A stretch of DNA of 64,000 nucleotides from Fasciolopsis buskii (lineage: Eukaryota; Platyhelminthes; Trematoda; Plagiorchiida; Fasciolidae): the NCBI GenBank assembly GCA_008360955.1, contig LUCM01008148.1, positions 62,001-126,000 of the forward strand. The letters are read 5' to 3'. Positions 13,601 through 25,489 of this stretch are shown here, one piece after another. The position numbers were made by a program, and so were the translations under genes. Numbering within the stretch: the stretch's first letter is position 1; every line of letters starts with the position of its first letter. The notes under the pieces are model-generated. The model had not been told where the DNA came from, did no database searches, and saw nothing but the letters and a program-made list of their open reading frames with translations.

Positions 13601-14866
13601 TGTTACTCAAAAACGCATAATATTTAGGGACGTTAGTAGCGATCACCGAATGTCTGTCAAAAATTTGGTGTGCGAGCATTAAATCCACTCAAACAGGGCA
13701 CAGGGCATACAATATCCGAATTGAACAAAATTCAGAGTGTTTCAGTCAGCTAGTTGGTTAGATGTGACTGTCTTTATAAGAGATTCGGGAAACTAAACTG
13801 TTTTTGCTTTTGATATACCAGCTATTTATTTATTGTGTTGGACGTAATGTAGGTGCGAATGTGTCTGAACCCCTTGGTAGAGCACATAATTTAGCGAGAA
13901 AGAAAAGTAAGATAACGTCTAGCGGTCTTAGGGTTTCACAGTTCTCGCTGACAAATTGACTGTTGAAGTATTGTAGATTAGAGTTTTCATGCTTTCATAT
14001 CTTACGACAGCCCATTGATGACTATGCGGTGCTACTGTACTACTATCATATTCACTTCATCCGACGATACCAATGCTCGTTTCTAAGCGTAAAAGCTGAT
14101 CCTAAGCCTGTGGATTATGATCCTCGTTCCAAGCACGCAATAGCGCGTGCATAACCCTGATGACCGTCAGCTGTCACGAGCTCTTCTGTATTCGGATTTT
14201 TCTGTACGACATCCAGAAAAGTCAACTGTTGTTGTGACATACGTGAGTGTTTAATTTAGACATGGAGAGAGCGGTCACATTCAGCTTAGAGTAACAATAG
14301 GAACTGTCTGTGAATATATACGCAAAGTGTTTCTGTGATCGATCTTTCGCTAAACCAAATCGTTAGAGCCGATAACTACCAATGAACACAAATATAAGAT
14401 GGGGTAATCCCAGTATCTGGTTTTACTGCTAATTCAAATCCACAAACTGGTAAATTGGAACTTTAATGAGACGATTACAAATTCATAATGATAATGTTTT
14501 TTCACCATTCGTTCAATGCTTTGGGGCATTTTGGTTGCTTTTCTGTCAAAAACGACAAACTGATTATTCCGAGTTATTGTCACTCATGTACTTTTGTTGT
14601 CCAATGTGTATCGGTAAATATCTGTTTTTCTAGAGCATATGTCAAAGAACCAAAATTTGCTTTTGAAAATGTTAGATAAATTCACTTCTGTCGTGCATTC
14701 ATCAAACCGCTGTGGCTAAAATCACATTCGCCGGTGCATAAAAGTATAGGTAATTGATGTTCCTGACATCAAAGTGCAATAGGAAACCACTGGACAAATT
14801 CTAATTTAGGCGGCAAACATTGGAGAAGCGGAAATTAAGTTTCTGAAGTTGATTATGCTAGTACAG

Positions 14867-14918
14867 ATCTTCATAGATTGTGCATTGTTGTTCATGGTTC
14901 AACTGGAACTCATCATCC
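14867..14918 (+). CDS. Weak candidate exon
   Basis: A CTAGTACAG acceptor and a strong GTGAGT donor frame 52 bases. One frame is open and reads LHRLCIVVHGSTGTHH. The IVVHG segment is loosely like the IILHG strand of BRCA2 OB1, which would fit its position upstream of the gene proposed at 21-33 kb, but the match is too short to rely on. Its phase does not join directly to the exon candidate at 17675. Confidence 0.1.
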
Positions 14919-15461
14919 GTGAGTCAAGCTGCGTTTATCAGTTATGCTCGATTACGTCATTATGTAAGTCTAAAGCTGGCTGAGTTACCAAAATATGTGA
15001 ACAACCAACAATCATCTGTCAAAGTGTTCGTGCACCATACGAGTTTGACACAGAAAAGAAAAACACCAAATTACCCACTACGTGTCTTAAATTCACATAG
15101 TTACTACTATTCTCGTTAGCTTAAATCTCATTCTATCAGCTGAACAACATTAATGGGGTCCTTATGGAGAAGCTGCTCAGACGATCGAGATGTATATCCC
15201 ATAGAGCATACCAAAAAACATACCCTAATCATAATTTAATGAATTTACTAGTGTCGGAAAGGCACTTTCATAGTGTGACCGTTGAAAAAGGACAATTGTA
15301 GAATAAAACCTGCGATTCCTGCTGGATTATGGAATCGTTTTATGGTTGATTTTTGAAGTGATTAGCCTTTTCTTGATTAGTTGCAGTCGCGAGTTTAGTG
15401 ATGAAATTTTTTTGCTTTCACTCTAAATACAAAATATCCTGAAGCAGCCTAGTGGAGGCTA

Positions 15462-15604
15462 GCACCCATCCTGTGAAGACCTGAACTGGTGGGGAGAATT
15501 CAATTGGAGTTAACGGGACAAGTACCTTGTCTCCCTTCAAGACTGTCGGACATCGCTGGTTGTTATTTAGGATGACATATGAACAAACTTAGGTCGGTAA
15601 TTCT
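15462..15604 (+). repeat. Dispersed repeat A, copy 1
   Basis: This segment aligns by eye with 24399-24540. Shared landmarks include ACCCA-TCCT, AGACCTG, TTCARTTGGRGTTA, GCCTCTC or GTCTCCC, AGGATGACA, TGAACAAA and GTAATTC, in the same order and spacing. Identity looks like two-thirds or better. It lies just downstream (in minus-strand terms) of the PLE at 15.9-17.1 kb. Copy 2 runs directly into a tRNA-like head and hammerhead motif; this copy does not. Confidence 0.6.
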
Positions 15605-15899
15605 GTTTTCAGTTCTCCACTATTGTGTTCAATGTATTCTGCTGGGCACTCCTTGAAAGTGACTTGGTGGATGAAATTATTTTGTTCTTGCATACGCACT
15701 AGATTTTTACCCTTCGATAGTGCTTTTTTCAGTTTTATTTATCCGGACAAAACGGAATGTTCAAGTCACTGAGTACTTTACTTCCGAATGCCTCCGAATT
15801 GCCTGCTCTAAACATAATTCCGATTGAGGCCATTTTATTCTTGTCTTCCTTCGTCCTGGTTGCTGACATGCACATTTCTAGTTGGTTTCCTATGAGGCG

Positions 15900-17060
15900 T
15901 GGCAAATAGTGATGTCGTTAAGATTGCTTGCGTTCTGTATCATCACTGCATAACTTTCCAGCTGTCCGTATCACGCTTTGTGGACGAGCTGAACTGAGAT
16001 CCAAATACGTATCCGAAAGTGTAGGTTTGCTGTGAATGCTGATATGGAATTTTTGGGGGGTATTGACTTTCAGCTGACAATCTAGGAAGCTGCGAACCGT
16101 TATGGGGTCTTCTGACCACACTGTAAACTGAATGGATTTATATTGTTTATTAGGAGCTTGAAGATCTTTTTGTGCTGATCTGATGGTTGTAAATGTATCG
16201 TCGAGATGCTATATGTAAAAACATGGGAGGAAGGTGAATAAAAGTCATGAGAGCTTTTGATTCAACCGAGCGTAGGCAAAGGTTTGCTACGATGGGGGAT
16301 ATGGGCGATCCTATGGTCACACCATCCGTTTTCTTGCACAACTTATGTTTGATTGTGACGTAATGTTGAGGTGAGGCAAAGTTCTGTACCTGTGATAATG
16401 TACGACAGGAGAAAGGAAGTGCTCGATATTAAAACTAAATGTGAACAGTTCAGACGGTCTTTATTGGATACACTCGTGTGTAAAAGGTCACGTCAATTTT
16501 CACAGGAGTTCCGGCGTTTTCTAGTCGAATGTCTTTCAGTTTATGAGCGAATTCAAAAGCATTATTGAAATGACTTGATACCATCCTCTAATAGGGTCCT
16601 AATAGTTCTCTGAAATACATTGTCAGTTTTTGCTTCTCACAAGAAGTACAATCTATAATTGGACGAATAGGTATGTCGGGATTGTGGATCTTTGGTAAGC
16701 CGTAAAATTTTCCAGGCTGCTGGGTTTGGGCATTAATGAGAATCAGAGAGATTTCTCAAGTTTTTCCTTCACGTATGCACGGGCCTTGGAGTTTTTGAGT
16801 GAAGTATTCACTTTTTCTTCTGTTCTTTCATTAGGTTCATCTCTTAGGTGCTTAGCAACTATTGATTCGTGATCCAAGCTGGATCGAGCAACTGTAACGT
16901 TCCCTTTGTCTGCTTTTGGGATACAAATTGATCGATCCCTTTTAGGTTTGTCAGTACTTTTCTTCCTTCAATGAATATCGAATGTCCGAACTATGTCAAC
17001 GTGGAGAGTTATTCGAAGATAACTGAAGACTTTCCGGGCAAACTGTAATTTGATATTCCG
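15900..17060 (-). mobile_element. Penelope-like retroelement remnant (reverse transcriptase)
   Basis: Read from 17060 down to 15900, the minus strand carries the PLE reverse transcriptase blocks in order. They are KADKGNVTV (about 16915-16885), GLPKIHNPDIPIRPIIDCTS (about 16703-16644), KTDGVTIGSPISPIVANL (ending near 16280), LDDTFTTIRSAQKDL (about 16205-16160) and FLDCQLKVNTPQKFHISIH (about 16095-16035). The LPKIH block and the QxxGxxxGSPxSPxxAN block are diagnostic of PLEs. The catalytic Asp pair survives as LDD, but in a different frame from the block before it, and several stops interrupt the frame, so the copy is dead. I see no GIY-YIG endonuclease here, so the 3' part is missing or unrecognisable. 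The target-site boundaries cannot be placed. Confidence 0.85.
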
Positions 17061-17674
17061 AAATCGGTCATAATTTACGGTGATAACGACGTTCACGCAG
17101 TTCGAAATGACCATATATTAGGACAGTAGGAACATGTAAGCATTGCTAGATTAGATAGAAATTTGCATTCCGTGTAAGAAGGAAAAGAAAGGGAGACAAT
17201 GCAATTCGAAAAAAAACGAGTAAAATAAGAAAGTAACTGGATTTCGACTAAACCAAACTTCGTTGTCGCCCACGCCGCCCACACAAAATGGCGTCAACTG
17301 TGATCCACTGAGTCAGACATGCGTGGGTAGTTTACAACACTCTGATCTTAGTTAGAACACATTCACACAGACAAAAGTCTATCGGGTTGCCCCATCTGCA
17401 TTCGGAATTTCGCGTCGTCAAAGTCCTAACATAGGCATTTGCTTCAGTGAAGCAGAAACTGGAGTGACAAATTGCCAAATCTGTTTTAGCGAATCAAAAA
17501 TAGCGCTTATTCATTGCGAAATTCCCAGTTTAGCAGTAATCGAACAAAATGGGAATTTTCGTACTCAAAACAGATATAATCTACCGTTTCTAATAGAGGC
17601 ACATTTGTGAATAATCATTTAACTCCAGTAAAAGCATTGATTTTCAAGTCGATTGACGAAGGGTTTGCACACAG

Positions 17675-17779
17675 ATGGCAGGAGTTTGCGGACCCAAGCA
17701 GTGGATGCCAACACTCGGAATTGTATGGTCAGCCAAAGTGAAGCCAAATGGCTTTGGCAAATACGCTGAGGTATGCCAG
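17675..17779 (+). CDS. Candidate exon, possibly BRCA2-like OB1
   Basis: An open segment lies between a CACACAG acceptor (the first codon is also an ATG) and a CAG|GTAAGA donor. It encodes 35 residues including GPKQWMPTLGIVWSAKVKP and GFGKYAEVCQ. The spacing W-x3-LG resembles the conserved W-x3-LG of BRCA2 OB1, and it lies 5' of exons assigned to OB2 and OB3. Intervening exons (rest of OB1, tower) would be needed and were not found. The alternative donor GAG|GTATGC removes three residues. It could also be the first exon of an unrelated small gene. Confidence 0.25.
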
Positions 17780-20700
17780 GTAAGACGGTTAGATTGTCGT
17801 GTCAGTGAATTTCATGCTTGGTGCTACAGTTTTCTTTTATCGTCAATGTTCCGAACTGCATTTTGTTTAGTTCGGGTGTGTGTATTCATGTGTATCATTC
17901 AAGAACAAGGTTGATTCCGTTTGGCAATAAAATTGAAGACAGAAAAGTGGACAAAAGACCACAACTGGAAACACACAAACACTTTTCCTCATTTGTTTTA
18001 TCAGAGAAACAGTTAAATTTTCATGAGCATTAAATTACCGGTATTTTGGAGCTAACCGTTCACTAAATTTTCAAAATCACTAAGGATAATTTAACTGTCG
18101 CTTTGGGCAAATCAAAAATTGAACTGGACATTCAAGGAAGACGACATGGCAGATTTTGCTGAATTTTAATAATGCCTTTTGCCAATATAAACGAAAACTG
18201 GCTTATGTGCATCACAGTGGACAGTGATCAGATAGTGGTTAGCCACGCGGTACTTCGACCACAACGAAACAAGAAGCGCTCATGGCCATATCAAGATGGC
18301 CTTTGGAAAATGTCACAATGCAGAGGGGACTAATGAAGCAAGTAAGTGTAAGTTCACCCATAGCCACTAGCACTACAAACATGTGTGGATCGCATTTCGA
18401 ACACCAGCTGCTCTCAACGATGATTGGCTAATTGTGCCGTTTGGTAGGGAGTTAGGACGCACGTGAACCAGAGGTGAAGCACGATCAGGCTGGTGCCAGT
18501 GCTCAGACAAGCGGCATTTGCACTAAATTAGTGTTAGTGCTGTCGTCTGCGATGGAATCTTTCCTGAATTCTGCCCTTAAATACGATGGCTTTAGGGCCT
18601 GACACGAATCAGGATTAGGAAGAAATAATTATTGATTAGATAGCTCTGTGTGCGTAGAATGCCACGCGTTTCTGCTAAAGTTGTATAAACATTAAACTTA
18701 CTTGCCTAGGCCGAGAACTTTCAAATTTGGTCCATTTCTATGCACCCGATATCCTTCTCGTAGTTCCAAATCAAACAAATGTTTAACCCGAGTGTTCAGT
18801 GATGAGGTGTCATTGCGGATCAGCTACTGCCTCCGGTCTAATTATATGCTCAGACGGGGATTTCGTAAAATGTTATATATCAATTGTTTGAAGTTCTGAT
18901 TCGCTAACGTTGCGAGTTTAGACGTTGCACACGTAACTTTCTCCTCCGAATTTGCTAATCCTAATTGCCGTTGTCTGGGTTTTGTGAGCAATCAGTTGAT
19001 TTATGTGATTTTACGATTCATAAATTTCAACACCGTGTGTTTTATGGATGATTTTATCGATGAGGTCACTGGTGTTTTATTTTTCGGTTAAGTTCGTCAC
19101 AACATTTCTGTGCAATAAAATAAACTCAGGGTTTCAATTACAGGGAATTTCGTTAGATTGTTCTGTTAGTTTGGCTAGTAACTTGGGGTATTCAAGTCAT
19201 GTTGAAGGGAGCTGAAACCATAGGCTTGCCGCTCATGAATTTCCGTTGGCAACAGTAACTTTAAAATAGCAACAGTTTGACAGTTTGGCAAAGAACTTGA
19301 TCCACAACCTTTATAGGTGTAAGATAATACTTATAACTGACAGATTTCGGTCATATCGTGCATCTGAAAGACACTGAACGAGCTCAAGTACAGTGTTGCG
19401 TATCAGTTAGCTGTCTGTTCCCGCCGGCGGCCGATGTGGCCATCAGTTAATTACCGTTGAAAGCAACACGCAAAAACGTAGCTGTCGTAAGACTGGCCAG
19501 AAACGCGATCCACTATAGTGTTCGGATGAAACGTGCAGAGAATTGAAAGCTGCCGGTTTGATGTGAATTTCAAAACTGCTACTGTATGGCGATAATTATT
19601 TTCGAACTGCTTATCTTTATCCTCCCCCCGCTAAGAGAAGTTATTTTACAAATGTATCGGAGACCAAAACAAATTTAGTCACACTTGACACTGCGGAAAT
19701 CGTCTTAGGAAATTGTGAACTGCTTCGAAAACTGCTGCAATAAAATAAACAAACCTCTTACAGTTTGGTATGCTTCCTTCAACAGACGCTTTGAGATTGT
19801 TGTTAGTAAAATGGAATGATAATATTATTTTTAGACCTCAAGCGTATACCGAGTACGGGATTTATAGGCACCACAGTACTAAAATGACCAATTTTTCTGT
19901 TATCGCACGAGAATGAACCAGTCATTTGTGGGGAAATGTCTGACGTATGTTGTATTTTATTTGGGATTTAAAGGGAGGCCGTCCCTCAACAGCGATTTTC
20001 GCCCAAGGATATAACAAAGATTAAATAAATGCCTCCTGGTATTTATGACAAAATAAGCCACTTTAAAGCTCACACGTTAATAATTTTGCCATTCCAGAAT
20101 TCGTCACTGATGCCTAAATAATTATTCGAATCCACGGAGGCTGGATGTGGTGTAAAAGCTGCAAACTACCACTGATGTGCATTGGTGACCGGGTGACAAA
20201 CATCATTATTGCGCTTTTGTTAGATATCAGAGTATTACAGCCTGATGCCTAGAATACGAGGCATGTGTCCTCGTTTGAGATCGATTTGTTGTACCACTAT
20301 TCCAAACCGTTACATTCGCAGTCCCGTTGGTAAGTGCTACCAGAAACGAGTCAGGAGTTAAGTGCGCATATACTTCGCAGTGCGGTTCCAAAGTTTTTGT
20401 TCACTTTTGATAAAAGTCGGTTTCGTCTCCTGGAGTCTTTGGTGAGTTTGAACGAGAGGTCCGCATCAGGGTGCCACGAAAAACCGTTCACTGCCCATGG
20501 AGAGATTTCCCCGATATTGTTCAGTCCGAATTTCATGTCCCACCGAATCGCAGTTCTATTTCACTACAGCTTAGCTCCTCTTGCATCATTCCAAACTGAG
20601 TTCAGCCAATCTGGAATTGCTCGTAGCAAGACAAGCCTAAATGAATTTCATACCATTCCTTTGAAAAGCTTCTAGGCAGTAAAACACAAGTTGTGGGTTG

Positions 20701-21088
20701 AAACCAGACCATGTGAAGTGCCTATTGACGCTGTTTTCACACCACTTTTTGAAGGTAATAATCTGTGCGTATGCCGAATTAGTAAATAAAAACCACCCTT
20801 TTAGGCTGAGGCATACAAATCGAACTGATTCTTGAGTACAGACCGGTGACCTATTTTACAGACTGATTTTCAAACAAGCATCCATTTAGGTAACCAGTGC
20901 ATTTTTGAAAGATATTTAAAAATTCCCTATCGGCGTGAAAAAGTACCGTGTGCATTTTATCTCAGTAGTGTTGTGGAAATAAGTAGTGAATTGTAGGCGT
21001 TGCGAACGGATAAAGCTTTGCAATTTTCCCGCCACGAAAATATTGCTTAGCCGAAAACGTTTGATCAGTTTTGTGCTCTCCTGTCCAG
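17780..21088. other. Intron-like, no clear feature
   Basis: If the plus-strand gene model is right, this is intronic and should hide further exons. One possibility is 20381-20442, an acceptor-framed open stretch containing AVPKFLFTFDKSRFRLLESL before GTGAGT. Its phase does not join to the exon at 21089, so it is not called. Confidence 0.3.
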
Positions 21089-21224
21089 GTAAACTCGATC
21101 ATACAAACAATCTGATCGATGATGTACAATTCATGCACAAAAATCTAACGTTGCAGGAAATGGATGCAAATCAAATGTGCGTTTTCGAACTACTAACCAG
21201 TTGTCCTTTTCAGGCCAGAAAACT
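21089..21224 (+). CDS. Exon 1 of proposed BRCA2-like gene (OB2 start)
   Basis: A GTGCTCTCCTGTCCAG acceptor precedes an open frame (two leading bases, then 44 codons) including NNLIDDVQFMHKNLTLQEMD and MCVFELLTSCPFQARK. VFELLTSC sits where BRCA2 has its VWKLRIVSY strand. The frame meets TAG at 21226-21228, so either this is a terminal exon or splicing occurs at the weak donor CT|GTAGTG, which restores the frame to the exon at 21563. The weak donor is the least certain junction in the model. Confidence 0.35.
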
Positions 21225-21562
21225 GTAGTGATTCTTGCGTGTGATCCAGTATCGCAGTCGTCAATGAATAACGGCACTGATTAATGATAACCTGTGTGCG
21301 ATTTTATTTTGTCCGGGACAGGACTGGGCGTGGCTTGTAACTTGCTTCAAGCTATCGGTTCTGCTCCGTGCAAATTAAATGCGTTCAAACCACCACAATC
21401 AACATCAGCCTGAATAAGAGAAATACGAACGACAACAGCCTGCTGCACCTGTTGATGAGTGGAAACAGATAGGCATAACACGTCACCGTTTTTGATATGC
21501 CTGTATGTGGACGATTATTCGCGCAAAACAAAGTAATGCAGCGTGGTTTGCTCTATTACCAG

Positions 21563-21629
21563 GTGGTTGGATAATGACACGTGCAGCTTCGACGTTTACG
21601 AAAGGTACCCTGGTGATTTGGCTTTAGAT
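21563..21629 (+). CDS. Exon 2 of proposed BRCA2-like gene (OB2)
   Basis: A TTTGCTCTATTACCAG acceptor and a GAT|GTAAGT donor bound 67 bases (one leading base, 22 codons). The peptide starts WLDNDTCS and continues FDVYERYPGDLALD. It aligns with the BRCA2 OB2 segment of the type SIW(R)PSSDLxxLL: hydrophobic-x-hydrophobic-aromatic, then P-x-DL. A second frame is also open across this stretch, so coding is probable but not proven. Confidence 0.42.
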
Positions 21630-23759
21630 GTAAGTGAAGTATAGTTTGGGAACGATGTGAGTTTACCTCATTTTGTAGCATAGGGATACTATAGTTAGAC
21701 ATCCAAAATTAAATGTTCCTCAATTTCATCTTTAAATTATAGAACATTCCCAAAGAGATCAACCGTCTACATATTATAAACACGTTATTACTAATCTATG
21801 CTTGTTTAACTTCATGTTATATGAAATTGTGTACACGCGAATTAGGAGGAATTCCAACCGTGTGCTGTCACTCACATCCTCGTTTTGGCACAACATCCAC
21901 CGAATACATTCCAATCACCAATTCAACTAAGCACTCAAAATGAACAAACGTCGAGTGGTTCGTAAAGAGGTTATGCTGGGCGTAATCCCCGCACGAGTAC
22001 ACTCTAGTCGAAGTTACGTGACTGGATAAAAGGTGTGATTAGTTCAGGAAATCTCCAAAACTCTGTGGATTTTGGTCTCACCGGTCAAATGATAGTGCAC
22101 ACGTGGCTGAAAATCTCCGGTAGCAGTGCACTTGAGAATTCGAATCGCTCTTTTAAGGAACATGGATTGATGGGTTAGAATCAACAGAAAATTCAGAAAA
22201 TGTATTTGGTGAATTTCTGGAATAAAACAATTTGATATGAAATAAATTTGTCAAGGCTAACCATAGCTTAACTGTTCCGTGTTTGGATTGAATAATCAGG
22301 TCTAAATGAAAAATTCCTAGCTAACCCTATTACTTCCTCAAAGTCTGTTCGGCAGTTTAAAGGGTGCACAGAATTCCTTAAACTTCTCTTTGGGACTACT
22401 TGTCGTTTGATCAACTCTAATCAATATGTTGCCTAAGCTTAATTATTTCTCGAGAAGAGCATATCCACTTCAAGGAAACGGCCCATGAAAATTGAGAAAT
22501 CAGATGTATCCTAATCCAAAGCAAATGACCTTTATTTTTTGCTATTCCTAGTCGTATTTAGACGACAGTACTGGTTTCCATTGTCCATGTTAGTTGACTC
22601 ACTTTTTCTCACAAGTGCACGAATCAAATTGCAGATTCTAAAGGTGAAGTGTACTTTCTGCTCTTTCTCCACAAAACTTCGAGCATCGAAATTCACTGGA
22701 TTGTGGAACATGGCTAGAAATGCAAAACCACGAAAGCAGACTAATAACAAAGTAACGGTCGGCATCTCTCGACCATTTTAAAGCAAAGAAAGTTAGCACT
22801 CGTCAAAACCATTACAAGGCAATTTCTAAAAGGGTTAGCAATTGGTAATGTATTATACCGATAAGCAGGCATGGTCGACTTGGGCATGTACACATGGTAA
22901 GAAGATGAACACCAGTAGTTTTGTAGTCGACACGGGACTTCACGGTGGGTCTTTCACTGCATGCACATGTAAACGCGGTTCTTCATACAAACGCATGCAC
23001 TCGCATAAAACTGAATATTTCTTTTCATGAACATTCTGTTGTTTTGTGAACTTTGGAACACCGATTTCTGAGAGACGGCCGTATCATCGAACTTGATCTG
23101 CTTCTCGTCAGCGGGTACTGTCTAGTCAAACATCACCCAGCGAGTCAACAACATTGCTGGATTTGGTGATTATACTGCCGAGAAGGCCACCATACTTAGT
23201 TAATTATCTACCTCAAGTCTACAGTCAGTTCTAAAACTGTGCAGTTTATCAGTTTGAGCAATCATTTACATTCGGCCAGGCCATAGTTAGTCGATCTTCA
23301 TTGCCTTTTGATTCCACAGTTCGTCAGTTTCTTTGGATTTACAACTAGCCAGTCGAATCGGTGTTTACGGTGGTCGTGAATGAAATGAAAATCACTTGAA
23401 GAGCAAACATATTTATGAACTTATGGCAATCGATTTTCTTATCCATTCGGAATGATGTGAAAAAGTAATATCTGTTGGTGGCCACATAAAAGAATCAATG
23501 ATTTTGCTAGCGATAGAAAATAGTAATCATAAACTATACCGAACTACATCTGTTCACCAAACTGCGCTGAGCAAGTACCTAGCACTGGCTGAGTTCATGT
23601 TTATCTGTAGAACTGTGTGCCGCAAGCAGTTGTGTGTGGAGCATCAGTGAAGGCCAAAACCTAATAAAAATTATTGTAGAGGAGAGAAATCAGTGAATGA
23701 AGGTAGATGAAGTCAACTGTTTGGATTAATGTTCGTGTATGTCTTTTTTGTTCATGTAG
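21630..23759. other. Intron, no recognised feature
   Basis: Nothing supportable. A short near-palindrome (AGTGCAC to GTGCACT) lies near 22090-22130; it has no hammerhead core. Confidence 0.35.
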
Positions 23760-23816
23760 GCCACTGACGGAATTGAAGACAAAGTTCATAAAGTCAAACT
23801 GGACAACATTGAAACA
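23760..23816 (+). CDS. Exon 3 of proposed BRCA2-like gene (57 nt)
   Basis: Strong signals: pyrimidine-rich TCTTTTTTGTTCATGTAG acceptor and ACA|GTAAGT donor. The 57 bases are 19 codons, phase 0 on both sides, encoding ATDGIEDKVHKVKLDNIET, an acidic/basic peptide that looks coding. In the proposed alignment it covers the BRCA2 EGKRYRIYHL region (DG-x4-KV-x-KV-x-L). It joins in frame to exons 2 and 4. Confidence 0.42.
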
Positions 23817-24284
23817 GTAAGTTCAGTTGATAGCTTGTAATAGCAAGTAATGAATATAACTTCTTGCCACTAAAAAAGACCAAATTAATGGACCATTAGA
23901 CTAATTTAACAGCATACGGGCTGCTATATCTACTGCTGTTATTCACTACCAAGAAGGCTTTCTGTGTCTTCTCATCGTTTTACATCGCCACAGGAAGAGA
24001 GATAGATTTGTGATCAATTGAACTTCGGCGACGTGACTAATGCAATAAAAATAACTGGAAGTTTACAAATTAGGAATAAAGGAATGTAGAACCTAAGGGG
24101 CTTAAAATTTCGAGGCTGTTTCTATCAGAGAGATGGTTTATCGATCCTGGCGATGGATTTTCCATCTAACTGACTATTTGACTTTTGCTTCACTAAGAAA
24201 TGCGCATGAAAGATGCACATCAGCTAGCGGAGTGTTAAAATGAATTAGAGAGTGGATGATAAGTTTGCCGATTATAGTCTGCAG

Positions 24285-24319
24285 ATTAGTCGGAAAGGGA
24301 AGCCGACGTCTTTCGCCAA
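24285..24319 (+). CDS. Exon 4 of proposed BRCA2-like gene (35 nt)
   Basis: An ATTATAGTCTGCAG acceptor and a GTAAGT donor bound 35 bases. Read in phase 0 it gives ISRKGKPTSFA plus two bases that complete a Lys codon with the first base of exon 5. The TSFAKL that results matches the place of HFSKFL just before OB3 of human BRCA2. The size is very small and the exon was chosen partly because its phase fits. Confidence 0.3.
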
Positions 24320-24398
24320 GTAAGTCTCAATTCCAAACATTATTTGCAAGTTAGTGTACACGGGAAATTAAATGCGACGCAAGTTCAACGGGACAGTA

Positions 24399-24540
24399 AC
24401 CCAATCCTTCTGAGGAGACCTGGCTTGGTGAAGGCATTCAGTTGGGGTTAGCAGAAAGTATCTTTGCCTCTCTTAAAAGCTGTGGGGCAATGTTGACTGT
24501 CGTTGAGGATGACACTTGAACAAATTTGCTCCAGTAATTC
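24399..24540 (+). repeat. Dispersed repeat A, copy 2
   Basis: Homologous by eye to 15462-15604, see that entry. Here the repeat continues straight into the tRNA-like head and hammerhead motif at 24541-24670. The three parts may therefore be one composite element of roughly 270 bp, whereas copy 1 diverges after GTAATTC. Confidence 0.6.
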
Positions 24541-24618
24541 AACTGGGCCCCTCAGTGACAACACACGTGCCTCTCGTGTGAAGAGGCTCGGGTTCAGACT
24601 TTGAGTGCTATGACTGAT
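24541..24618 (+). mobile_element. tRNA-derived SINE head next to a hammerhead
   Basis: A tRNA-like segment: A-box-like GCCCCTCAGTGAC (about 24547-24559), a stem-loop CCTCT/AGAGG with seven-base loop in the anticodon-arm position, and a B box GGTTCAGACTT (24591-24601). Immediately 3' comes a hammerhead ribozyme core. Flatworm SINEs with a tRNA-like pol III head and a hammerhead are known from schistosomes (the Sm-alpha type); this copy has that layout. It lies in intron 4 of the proposed gene, in the same orientation. Confidence 0.6.
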
Positions 24619-24665
24619 GCGTACCACTGATGAGATCAAATGAGAGCGAAACTGGAGTCTGCTTC
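24619..24665 (+). ncRNA. Hammerhead ribozyme motif (SINE-borne)
   Basis: The conserved core is intact: CTGATGA (24627-24633) and GAAA (24648-24651). Stem III is a 3-bp helix ACU/AGU with a two-base loop (24651-24658), followed by GUC, so cleavage would fall after C24659. Stem II has the closing G-C pair (24634, 24647), a TC/GA core and mispairs that look like a point change or indel. Stem I is weak: A-U and C-G next to the core, then alternate mismatches. A GUACCA segment lies 5' of the core. The core predicts a ribozyme; the decayed stems suggest low activity. Confidence 0.6.
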
Positions 24666-25489
24666 TTCCTGAGTGCAAGAATGTCCGGATGACCTGAGGT
24701 TTATACTTTGACAGTGAGGTCAGTAGGGCAGTTAATCAAGCAAAAATTAGCAATAATCTGAACACGGTCACCTAAAAGTTCGTATTTACTTCGCTTTTTC
24801 GATATTGTCAAAAAATCCACACCAGTTTCGGGAAGACGGCCATGGCCATTCACGAGCCTCCGTACAGAAAATCGACACGTGGAGGAAGAAGGCTAACCCG
24901 AATTTCAAAAACCACCACTTTGGTCAGCTGAGCAGTTAATATTTAATTAAAGATCTATGTTGGAACTTGGCTGACCAAAATACTGAACCAAGGCTTGGCA
25001 GCTCTCCTGTGATATGCAGGCGGATATGTACATACAGATTAACAACCGGGTGTCGGGTCGAATGTTGACAAAAACGATCACCAGTGAGTGAATACAGATT
25101 TCGTCTGCTCGTCTAAAAGTACAAACGTCTGCTCACAAGTGCGTCTATTTAAGGCGATCCATAGTGAGTTTCGGCATTACAGTGGATGCATCGACGAAAT
25201 TTCTTCAGGCGCCGTGCAAGGCAATCCGGAATGCAAATCGTGTCGCCGATAGGGCAAGGTGTAGATTAGGATCGTATGTTCAACGTTTATTCAAAAAAGA
25301 CATTCAGAATACATTTCATTAGTAACCTACTTTGCTTTCTTCGAAATTGTAATGTTTATATCGCCGAGAGAGTTAGCCCGTACTCAAAAACTGCAATCCT
25401 AAGATCGTCAAAGTTCCTAGTAGTAAGTGGTACGTCTGGCCTGGTGTATGGATGCATCCGCTGCCTCGTGCCTTGAATCTTTTATAGTT

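Noticed and set aside
16371..16568. 65-codon plus-strand ORF
   Set aside because: It lies antisense to the PLE reverse transcriptase, which has clear family motifs on the minus strand.
20334..20675. 113-codon plus-strand ORF as an exon
   Set aside because: Coding-like in part and followed by a GTGAGT site, but its phase does not fit the neighbouring exons and no domain is recognisable.
21450..21475. GTTGATGAGTGGAAACAG as a hammerhead
   Set aside because: The core is not CUGAUGA and there is no room for stem II.
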